This document shows, one piece after another, positions 1-6,748 of a DNA stretch of 64,000 nt. The stretch's first letter is position 1. Each line of letters begins with the position of its first letter. The translations under genes were made by a program, and so were the position numbers. The DNA is from Planctomycetota bacterium (GTDB lineage: Bacteria > Planctomycetota > Phycisphaerae > UBA1845): contig JACQXM010000023.1 in NCBI GenBank assembly GCA_016208685.1, positions 128,203 through 192,202 on the forward strand, written 5' to 3'. The notes below the pieces were generated by a model. It did no database searches, was not told the DNA's origin, and saw nothing but the letters and a program-made list of their open reading frames with translations.

Positions 1-70
1 CGCGATAGCTGGCGACCACGGACTCTACGAGCACCCCGAGCTTGGGGCCGATGACGAAATCCTCAGGCAT
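1..70 (-). CDS. N-terminal fragment of an unidentified protein (runs off the window)
   Basis: An ATG at 70 on the minus strand opens a frame that stays open to the window edge (MPEDFVIGPKLGVLVESVVA..., 23 codons). It lies upstream of, and in the same direction as, nothing else visible, because the next minus-strand gene ends at 88. The fragment is too short to assign a family. It could also be chance, so confidence is low. Confidence 0.35.
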   Translation of the reverse strand, partial: MPEDFVIGPKLGVLVESVVASYR

Positions 71-87
71 GCCTCTATCATAGGCCG

Positions 88-1707
88 TCAACGGGGCGGC
101 GCGTAGCGGCGGATGATGGTCTCCGCGGTTTTGATGCCGTCGATGGCGGCGCTGATGATGCCCCCGGCGTATCCTGCGCCCTCGCCGACGGGATACAGCC
201 CGGCCGTGCCCAGCGCCTCGCGTGTTTCAGGATCCCGCACCACGCGCACCGGGGCGCTGGCCCGCGTCTCGGGGGCGGTCAGCAGCGCGTCGGCACCGGC
301 GAAACCCGGGAACTTCCCCTCCAGCAGGGGTAGGGCTCGAGCCAGGGCGTCGGTCACGAAATCGGGGAGCAGCGCCTGCAGATCGCACCACTCCCCACCC
401 AGCGGGTAGCTCGTCTCCAGTTGGCCGCGCGAGGCGGCTTGGCGCATGAAGTCCGCCGCCCGCTGGCAGGGAAGGCGGTACGTGCCGTGCGTGGCGGCAA
501 AGGCCCGGCGCTCCCATTGCTCCTGCCAGGCCAGCGCCTCGAGCGGCGATTGCCCCAGCCGCGCGGGGTCGACGGTGAGCACCAGTCCGGCATTGGCGAA
601 GGCGCCGCTGCGCCGCGCGCGACTGGCACCGTTGGTGGCGAGCAGTCCGGGCGACTCGATCGAAGGCAGGATGGTGCCCCCCGGGCACATGCAGAAGCTG
701 AACACATCGCCCCACGCTCCGGCGGCGGCACGGGCTACGAGGTGGTACTCGGCGGCACCGAGCCGGGCGTGGCCCGCCGCGGCGCCGAACTGCCAGTGGT
801 CGACCAGCGCCTGGGGATGCTCGATGCGCACGCCGATCTGGAAGGGCTTGGCCTCCAGCCGGACGCCCCGCGCCGCGAGCATGCGCACCGTGTCCCGGGC
901 CGAGTGCCCGATGCTCAGGATCACCGGTCCGGCAGCCAGCCACCCCTCGGCAGCGCCGCCGCAGCGCAGAGCGTCAAGTCGCCCGTCGGTGATGCGCACG
1001 TCGTCCAGCCGGGTCTCGAAGCGGATCTCGCCTCCCAGGGTTTCGATGTGGCGGCGGATACGGGTGCAGAGTGTCGGCAGTCTGTCACTGCCGATGTGCG
1101 GGCGGGTGTTGATGAGAATGTCCGGGTCGGCGCCGTGCTGGTAGAGAATCTCCAGCACCCGGCGGCAAAGGGGATCGTGCACGCGGGTGTAGAGCTTGCC
1201 GTCGCTGTACGTGCCCGCGCCGCCCTCGCCGAAGAGCAGGTTGGAGCCGGGGTCGAACTGCCGCTCGCGGTAGAAGCGCTGCATGATATCGCGGTGCCGT
1301 CTCCGCACTTCGCGCCCGCGCTCCAGCACCACCGGGCGGTAGCCCATCTCCGCCAGGCGCAGCGCCGCGAACATACCCCCCGGGCCGAAGCCCACCACCA
1401 CGGGTCGCGCTCCCAACGGCTCCTCACCGGGATTCACGGCCGTTGCCACCGGCACGTCGATCCACGCCACCTCCGCCGGGCGGAAGCGCCGCAGCCGCGC
1501 CCGCTCCGCCTTGGGCGGTTCGTCGAGCGCCACCCCGATGTGGTAGGAAAAATGGACCTCCTTGTTCCGGGCGTCTATGGCCCGCGAATGGATCGCCCAG
1601 TGGCGGATCGCGGTCACCGGAACCCGCAATCGGCGGGCGACCAGCGCCGGTAGATTCTCTTCCGGCTCCTCGAGCGCCAGGGGGATGTTGCGAACCAGCA
1701 GCGGCAT
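88..1707 (-). CDS. FAD-dependent dehydrogenase of the COG2509 type
   Basis: About 539 residues. An N-terminal region of roughly 100 residues precedes a Rossmann dinucleotide-binding motif, VVVGFGPGG (about residues 103-111), followed by an acidic end of beta-2 (VVLERG). The C-terminus has the second flavin contact VGEGAGYAGGIISAAIDG. This layout, with a leading accessory domain before the FAD fold, is that of the uncharacterised FAD-dependent dehydrogenases (COG2509), distant relatives of GidA/HI0933 flavoproteins. The substrate is unknown. The ATG at 1707 is chosen; an in-frame TTG at 1716 lies closer to the GGAG at 1720-1723 and could be used instead. It is followed upstream by the GNAT gene with a 59-base gap, so the two may be cotranscribed. 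Confidence 0.85.
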   Translation of the reverse strand: MPLLVRNIPLALEEPEENLPALVARRLRVPVTAIRHWAIHSRAIDARNKEVHFSYHIGVALDEPPKAERARLRRFRPAEVAWIDVPVATAVNPGEEPLGARPVVVGFGPGGMFAALRLAEMGYRPVVLERGREVRRRHRDIMQRFYRERQFDPGSNLLFGEGGAGTYSDGKLYTRVHDPLCRRVLEILYQHGADPDILINTRPHIGSDRLPTLCTRIRRHIETLGGEIRFETRLDDVRITDGRLDALRCGGAAEGWLAAGPVILSIGHSARDTVRMLAARGVRLEAKPFQIGVRIEHPQALVDHWQFGAAAGHARLGAAEYHLVARAAAGAWGDVFSFCMCPGGTILPSIESPGLLATNGASRARRSGAFANAGLVLTVDPARLGQSPLEALAWQEQWERRAFAATHGTYRLPCQRAADFMRQAASRGQLETSYPLGGEWCDLQALLPDFVTDALARALPLLEGKFPGFAGADALLTAPETRASAPVRVVRDPETREALGTAGLYPVGEGAGYAGGIISAAIDGIKTAETIIRRYAPPR

Positions 1708-1766
1708 ACGAATCAAGGGCTCCAGCGAGCGCGGGTGGGCGCGGCGGGTGTTTGGCGGCGGAACCG

Positions 1767-2276
1767 TCAGCCGGAGGCCACCGCACCGGACTCGATATAC
1801 GGTTCGATGAGGAGCTCCATCACGATCTCATCGCGGATGCGCACGCCGCGCTCGCCGTGCTCGGGAATCTGCGGCTTGATCCTCCGCGCCTCATCGACCA
1901 CGCCGAGATTGATGGCGATCATGCGGAACCCCAGCCGCTGATAGAACCCGATGACGCGCAGCTTGTCGTTGGTGGTGGTCAGCCAGACACGATGGCACCC
2001 CTGCCGCCGCGCCTCCTCGATGGCGATGATCATCAGTGAGGAACCGATCCCCGTGCCCTCCAGAACGCTGTTGAGCGTGAGGATCTCCATGCCGTCGTCG
2101 TCGACGTGGTAGGTCAGCAGGCCCACGATGAGGGCGTTTCGCCGTTCGATGAACCCGCGCTCCAGGTGGGGGTAGAACACCTGTCCGCGGCTCATCACAA
2201 TGCGGCTTCCCCAGTGTTTCTCGATGAACGCGGCGACTTCGTCGCGGTCGGTGTCCTGGATTTCGCTTCGGGACAT
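1767..2276 (-). CDS. GNAT-family N-acetyltransferase
   Basis: 169 residues. The acetyl-CoA loop is visible as LEGTGIGSSLMIIAIEEA, fitting the R/Q-x-x-G-x-G/A motif A of GNAT enzymes, preceded by a beta-strand EILTLNSV and followed by VWLTTTNDKLRVIGFYQRLGF, the usual motif B with its Asn and the YxxxGF ending. The acceptor substrate cannot be read. The ATG at 2276 (MSRSEIQD) is the first start downstream of the divergent gltX promoter region; a much longer open frame continues antisense through gltX but has no coding character. No clear Shine-Dalgarno precedes it. Gene order suggests transcription toward the FAD dehydrogenase. Confidence 0.85.
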   Translation of the reverse strand: MSRSEIQDTDRDEVAAFIEKHWGSRIVMSRGQVFYPHLERGFIERRNALIVGLLTYHVDDDGMEILTLNSVLEGTGIGSSLMIIAIEEARRQGCHRVWLTTTNDKLRVIGFYQRLGFRMIAINLGVVDEARRIKPQIPEHGERGVRIRDEIVMELLIEPYIESGAVASG

Positions 2277-2446
2277 GGGGGAGCGCTCAGGCCGACTCGG
2301 GGAACCTACGGGACATGTCCAACCTTCCGGGCTATCGCACCGCTGCAAGCCGGTGCTGTTCATTCTGGCCGCTCGCTTATACCGCGCCGCGCGACGCTCC
2401 GCCACTGCCGCGCCGCCGCAAACTCGCCGCCGGGCGGTTCCGGCGA

Positions 2447-2452
2447 TAACAT
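2447..2452 (+). promoter_or_regulatory. -10-like hexamer TAACAT for a probable leaderless gltX mRNA
   Basis: TAACAT sits exactly 7 bases before the gltX ATG and there is no Shine-Dalgarno between them. The same TANNNT-N6-8-start arrangement recurs at four other genes in this window. No convincing -35 hexamer is visible. Confidence 0.4.
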
Positions 2453-2459
2453 CGGCCGC

Positions 2460-4073
2460 ATGAGTGCCAACCCGCCCACCCAGGTGCGTGTGCGGTTCGC
2501 TCCCTCGCCCACGGGCTATCTGCACATCGGCGGGGCGCGGACCGTGCTGTTTAACTGGCTGATCGCCCGCCGGACGGGCGGAGCGTTCGTTCTGCGCATC
2601 GAAGACACGGATCAGCAGCGCAACGTGGCGGATTCGGTGCAGAAGATACTCGACGACCTGACCTGGCTGGGGCTGGCGTGGGACGAGGGTCCGGTCGCAG
2701 CGCCCGCCCGCGCAGCGCCCGCCCGCGCCGCCCCCGAGCTGGCGGTGGCAGGCGGAGGATCCGGCGCCCCGGCACCCGCCGCCCTGCCGTCCAGCGCCGG
2801 CCCGCACGGCCCCTACTTTCAGAGCCAGCGGCTGCCGATCTACGACCGCTATCTTGACCAGCTCCTCGAGTGCGGCGCCGCGTACTACGCGCTGGAGTCG
2901 ACGGAGGAGCTGGAGGCGGCGCGGGCCGCGGCCAAGGCGGCGCGACAGTCGTATAAGTACCGCCGCCCTGATCCGCCGCCCACGGTCGCCGAGGGGCGCG
3001 CCGCCCGTGCCGCGGGCAGGCTGATCGTGGTGCGCTTCAAAATGCCGGACCGCGACATCACAGTCACGGATGATATCCTGGGCAATGTAACCCTCACCGC
3101 CGACCAGCTCGAGGATTTCGTCATCCAGAAGAGCGACGGATTCCCTACCTATCACTTTGCCTGCGTGGTGGACGACGCGCTCATGCAGATCACGCACGTG
3201 CTCCGCGGTCAGGAGCATCTGATGAACACTCCGAAGCACCTCGCCTTGCAGCGCGCCCTGGGGTTCCCCACGCCGCGCTACGCCCACCTGCCCGTGATTT
3301 TCAACATGGACGGCAGCAAGATGAGCAAACGCGACAAAGAGAAGGCGCTGGCCGAGGGCCGCCGCCCGCCGGAGATCGAGGTTCATGACTTCCGGCTTGC
3401 GGGCTACCTTCCCGAGGCGATCGTCAACTTCATCGCCCTGCTGGGCTGGTCGCCCGGCGACAATCGCGAATACTTCAGCGCCGCGGAGCTGATCGAGTGC
3501 TTCCGCATCGAGCGCGTGGGCAAGACCAACGCCCGCTTTGACCGGGAGAAGCTGCTGGCCTTCAACACCCACTGGGCGACGCGGGTTACCTCGCGGCGGC
3601 TGCTGGCGGCGTTCAGGGACTTCCTGGCGGTCAACCACTCGCCGATCGCGGCACGGGACGATGCGGAGCTGGACGCCGTGCTGGCCGCCTGTGCCGGTTT
3701 CCGTACCTTCGCCGATGTTCTCACCAAGGCGGGCTTTCTCTTCGTCGACGACGCGGCGCTGGTGTACGACCCCAAGGCGGTGAGGAAAGTGCTGGCGAAA
3801 AACGGCGGTGACGGATATGCGACGCTGGAACAGGTGCTCGAGGCCCTGCGCCGCCTGCCGGAGTGGAGCCCCGCTGCCCTGCAGGAACTCATCGATGAAG
3901 TCTGCCGCAGCCGCGGCGCCGCCATGGGCAGCGTGGCACAGCCCATGCGCGTGGCGGTCAGCGGCGGCACCATCAGCCCCGCCATCGTGGAGACGCTGCT
4001 GCTCCTCGGCCGCGAGCGAACCCTCACTCGCTTGGAGCGATGCCTGTCCGAGCGGGCGCCGGCGGAAGCGTGA
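2460..4073 (+). CDS. gltX: Glutamate--tRNA ligase with an Ala/Pro-rich insertion
   Basis: 537 residues, class I aminoacyl-tRNA synthetase that charges tRNA with glutamate. The N-terminus FAPSPTGYLHIGGART carries the HIGH-type signature (HIGG, residues 22-25) and the KMSKR signature is at 287-291. The anticodon-binding C-terminal half is complete, so the enzyme should be active. Residues about 79-115, between WDEGP and GPYFQSQR, hold an Ala/Pro/Gly-rich stretch of some 37 residues where family members usually have only a few; part of it comes from a perfect 15-base tandem repeat. The ATG at 2460 fits the family start; upstream in-frame codons have no coding character. Confidence 0.97.
   Translation: MSANPPTQVRVRFAPSPTGYLHIGGARTVLFNWLIARRTGGAFVLRIEDTDQQRNVADSVQKILDDLTWLGLAWDEGPVAAPARAAPARAAPELAVAGGGSGAPAPAALPSSAGPHGPYFQSQRLPIYDRYLDQLLECGAAYYALESTEELEAARAAAKAARQSYKYRRPDPPPTVAEGRAARAAGRLIVVRFKMPDRDITVTDDILGNVTLTADQLEDFVIQKSDGFPTYHFACVVDDALMQITHVLRGQEHLMNTPKHLALQRALGFPTPRYAHLPVIFNMDGSKMSKRDKEKALAEGRRPPEIEVHDFRLAGYLPEAIVNFIALLGWSPGDNREYFSAAELIECFRIERVGKTNARFDREKLLAFNTHWATRVTSRRLLAAFRDFLAVNHSPIAARDDAELDAVLAACAGFRTFADVLTKAGFLFVDDAALVYDPKAVRKVLAKNGGDGYATLEQVLEALRRLPEWSPAALQELIDEVCRSRGAAMGSVAQPMRVAVSGGTISPAIVETLLLLGRERTLTRLERCLSERAPAEA
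2697..2726 (+). repeat. 15-base tandem duplication inside gltX
   Basis: GCAGCGCCCGCCCGC occurs twice head to tail without mismatch. It encodes two copies of a five-residue APARA unit inside the Ala/Pro insertion of GltX, so the insertion seems to have grown by repeat expansion in frame. Confidence 0.85.
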
Positions 4074-4387
4074 ACGTCCCAGCGCCGCCACCCCGAGCCA
4101 CCGGTTTCAACCGGTGGGCGGCAGCATCGCGGCGACAAGCTACGAAGTCACGGTCGCAGAAGGAAACAGAGCCGCGACCGTCAGGGAGCGGGCTGATGAG
4201 CGACGAAGGGGAAGGGAACAGGAAGCAACGAAACAGCGCCAGGGTGGCGGCCGAGCCCCGCGCCGCCATGCCGACGCGGGGGCTGAAAGCGACGAAGCCA
4301 GCGGGCACGCGATAACCGAGCGGCACGATCCGTGCGATCCGTACCCGTGGCACGCCGCTCGCGTCCGAAGCGCGGTCGGCGGCTCTC
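4074..4387. other. Gene-free gap with a dispersed repeat
   Basis: This 314-base gap lies between the convergent ends of gltX and the 4388-4972 lipoprotein gene. It holds the 28-base repeat core at 4165-4192 and GC-rich filler. No coding frame is convincing. Confidence 0.6.
4165..4192 (+). repeat. Dispersed repeat core, copy 1
   Basis: The 28 bases AACAGAGCCGCGACCGTCAG... match 11333-11360 at 25 of 28 positions. On the minus strand the core reads PLPDGRGSV, a string I recall from spurious frames over dispersed repeats in planctomycetes and other phyla. Both copies lie between genes whose 3' ends face each other. Confidence 0.6.
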
Positions 4388-4972
4388 TCAATACCGCACG
4401 TCGACTTCCACCTCCACGAAGTGAAACGCGGGGATGTTCTCACCCAGAACGCCGCACTGCTCGGACTCCAGGCGGCCCAGGATGTTGTCGTTGGTAACCG
4501 TCAGCCGGATGTAGTGCAGCCCCGGCTCCAGGAGCACCGCCGGGTCCGCCTCGGTGGAGAACTCCGTGCCCGGCATCACCGTGCACGGGTCTGTGTCGGT
4601 GGCGCCGGAGCTCCAACTGAAGGCCAAACGCGTGGCATTCAGACCCGGCTCGCTGTCGCTGCCGCGGAGCTGCACGACGGCGGGGCCGTAGACACCGGTG
4701 TTCACCACAAACCCCTCGTCGGTCGGTGTTACTGTTTGGCTCTGGCGCGCGGTAACCGACGCCACGGCCGTGGGGAAGGAGCGCGTGCAGGTGATGACGT
4801 TCTGGGCGCACTGGCTTTGAATCGCCACCCGCGCCGTTTCTGACGGCAGCGCGCCCGTGGGTCCGCCCGTCGTGTTCGGGCATCCTCCGGCACAGAGCCC
4901 GATCGCGGCGAGGAATACGAGGTGGCGGAACGGTCGAAGTGCTGGGCATTCCACGGGTATTCTCATTTGCAT
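4388..4972 (-). CDS. Secreted lipoprotein of unknown function
   Basis: 194 residues if started at 4972 (MQMRIPVECP...); an in-frame ATG at 4996 is also possible. A hydrophobic stretch (HLVFLAAIGLCAGGC) ends in a lipobox-like AGGC, so the protein is probably lipidated after Cys 31. The mature part is rich in Thr and Ser and contains four further Cys residues plus beta-strand-like segments (VYGPAVVQLRGSDSE, GLHYIRLTVTNDN), suggesting an Ig-like or PKD-like fold. I do not recognise the family. The gene is divergent from the lipoprotein at 5235, and a promoter candidate sits between them. Confidence 0.75.
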   Translation of the reverse strand: MQMRIPVECPALRPFRHLVFLAAIGLCAGGCPNTTGGPTGALPSETARVAIQSQCAQNVITCTRSFPTAVASVTARQSQTVTPTDEGFVVNTGVYGPAVVQLRGSDSEPGLNATRLAFSWSSGATDTDPCTVMPGTEFSTEADPAVLLEPGLHYIRLTVTNDNILGRLESEQCGVLGENIPAFHFVEVEVDVRY

Positions 4973-5078
4973 TTCCGGACCGAAGTACGAATCCATCCGC
5001 GTTCGCGCGCCGGAGCGCGCAGCAGAACAGGCAGGGTCGCGGCGTGTCCGACCCGGCCGTGGCGGACAATTCCGCGAA

Positions 5079-5107
5079 AGGTTATAAGCGGCCGCGGCCA
5101 ATGACAA
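5079..5107 (-). promoter_or_regulatory. Candidate promoter for the 4388-4972 lipoprotein gene
   Basis: On the minus strand TTGTCA (5102-5107) precedes TAACCT (5079-5084) by 17 bases; an overlapping TATAAC gives only 15. The AT-rich patch stands out in GC-rich DNA. Confidence 0.4.
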
Positions 5108-5234
5108 GCTAGCCGGCCGCCGGCTCGCCGTCGTCGCACGTGGGCGGGCGGGCCAGCGGAACCGGACTACAAACTCCGGGAGGCGGGCGGTGCCGACCAC
5201 TCGCGGCATCGTCGCAACCGGCCGGGCCGCGGCA

Positions 5235-5960
5235 ATGTCGCGTTGGTGCGGTATGGGCAACAAAACACCGCTGAACATCGCTGTCCTCCTTGTCGGCGCG
5301 GCTGCGGCCCCGCTGGGTTGCGCTGTACATCGTCCGCCGCCGACCCGCACGACCCACTCCGCCGACGATGCGGTGCCGGGTCCGCAAGTCGCAGACCAGG
5401 CGTCGGTTCCTGAATTCCGGAGCGCCGTTACGTCGCCGCCCGAGGCGCGCCCTGCGGCGGAATCGGATGGAGCCCCGGCCGCGAAAGCGCAGACACAACC
5501 TCCCGTGGGAACAGGAGGCGAAGGCAGAGGCCGCGAGTCGCCTGGCGTGACTCCCGAGCGGGCAGTGAAGACCGCGCCCGCCGCCCCCGCGCCACCGTAT
5601 ACAGCGCCGGGTCCGGCGTTTCGGCAGCTTGCGGTTGTGGCGACCGCCGCGGTCGTCGAGGCCACGTCCAGGCAAGCGGGGGGAACGGCAGCGGATCAGG
5701 CGGAATCGCTGGTTTTCTCGGCGCAGGGCGTGGCCGGGCGACTGGGAGCGACGGCTCCCCCAACGCGTGTGGCGGGAGCCATTGTCGGACGGCCCGGCTC
5801 CGTCCGCGGGCCGGCCACCGGCCTGGGCTTTGCGGCCACGGACAATCTGTTCACCCCGCGCGTCAACCCGCCGCCGGGCGGGGGTGGCCGCGGGCGCGGG
5901 CCGGTGCGCGGAGGGTCGCCCGGCCTGGGCAGCCGGGCCCGTCCCGCCGGGAGACGTTAG
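5235..5960 (+). CDS. Proline/alanine-rich probable lipoprotein upstream of the sigma factor
   Basis: About 241 residues from the ATG at 5235 (MSRWCGMGNK); the ATG at 5253 would also work. A hydrophobic signal (LNIAVLLVGAAAAPLGC) ends in a lipobox-like PLGC. The remainder is low-complexity, rich in Pro, Ala, Gly and Arg, with a Gly-Arg-rich tail, and has no recognisable domain. It ends 17 bases before the ECF sigma factor, in the same direction, so it may be the first gene of that operon. Compositional bias makes false prediction possible, but the signal peptide and spacing support a real gene. Confidence 0.6.
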   Translation: MSRWCGMGNKTPLNIAVLLVGAAAAPLGCAVHRPPPTRTTHSADDAVPGPQVADQASVPEFRSAVTSPPEARPAAESDGAPAAKAQTQPPVGTGGEGRGRESPGVTPERAVKTAPAAPAPPYTAPGPAFRQLAVVATAAVVEATSRQAGGTAADQAESLVFSAQGVAGRLGATAPPTRVAGAIVGRPGSVRGPATGLGFAATDNLFTPRVNPPPGGGGRGRGPVRGGSPGLGSRARPAGRR

Positions 5961-5977
5961 CGGTTGGGGAACACGCC

Positions 5978-6598
5978 ATGAGCGAACACGAGCCCTCAAG
6001 CGTCTTTCGCACCGTGACCCACACTTCGTTGCTCAACGGCCTGAAGGACCCCGGCAACCGCTCGGTATGGCAGGACTTTGTCGCCCGCTACCGCCCGATG
6101 ATTGTCAAATTCGCGCAGCGTCGCGGCCTAAGCGAGGAGGACGCCCAGGATGCTGCCCAGCAAACGTTGATCGCCTTCTGCGGGGCATACCAACAAGGCA
6201 AGTATGAGCGGCAACAGGGGCGGCTGCGCTTCTGGCTTTTCGGCATCGCGCGCAATCAAATCCGCAACGCCCGCAAACGCGATCGGCATCGGGAGGTCCA
6301 GGCGGTCGAAGACTCGGGCGCAACCGCTTTCTTCGACCGGCTTCCCGACGAGGCGGACATGGAGCAACAGTGGGAGGAGGAATGGCAGCAGGCGGTTCTG
6401 CGGCAGTGTCTGGAAGAAATCCGCCGCGAGTTCGACCCCCGTTCGCTGGAGGCATTCGAGCGTTTCGCCTGGAAGGGGCAGCCGGCACAGGAGGTGGCCC
6501 GGCAACTGGGCATGACTCCCAACGCCGTGTTCATCGCCAAACATCGCATCATGAAGCGCATCAAAGAGCTGCTGCCCGTCATGGAAGACATCTTCTGA
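5978..6598 (+). CDS. ECF-type RNA polymerase sigma factor
   Basis: 206 residues. Region 2 is seen in the segment RYRPMIVKFAQRRGLSEEDA followed by AQQTLIAF, and the -10 recognition part is RLRFWLFGIARNQIRN. Region 4 is the helix-turn-helix PAQEVARQLGMTPNAVFIAK followed by HRIMKRIKELL. Such sigma factors direct polymerase to small regulons and are usually held by an anti-sigma partner. Here the next gene, 150 bases downstream, encodes a membrane kinase whose first 40 residues have the zinc anti-sigma signature, so that kinase is the likely partner. A GGGGAAC Shine-Dalgarno precedes the ATG. Confidence 0.93.
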   Translation: MSEHEPSSVFRTVTHTSLLNGLKDPGNRSVWQDFVARYRPMIVKFAQRRGLSEEDAQDAAQQTLIAFCGAYQQGKYERQQGRLRFWLFGIARNQIRNARKRDRHREVQAVEDSGATAFFDRLPDEADMEQQWEEEWQQAVLRQCLEEIRREFDPRSLEAFERFAWKGQPAQEVARQLGMTPNAVFIAKHRIMKRIKELLPVMEDIF

Positions 6599-6748
6599 CG
6601 GTGGATGGCCGGCACCCTGGATCGAGACGCCGACAGGGGGCGGCACGGCTGATCGGGGAACCCGAATCGTCGGCGCGAAAGGTCGCGCCGGTCGCCGCCC
6701 AATGTCGGGCAGGGCATGTGCCCGCGGCCGGGTGGTCAGGGTGTGAGC

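Noticed and set aside
2277-4091. Long open frame on the minus strand continuing the acetyltransferase through gltX
   Set aside because: It is antisense to a certain gltX; the GC-rich third positions of gltX keep the frame open. The acetyltransferase fold ends at the ATG 2276.
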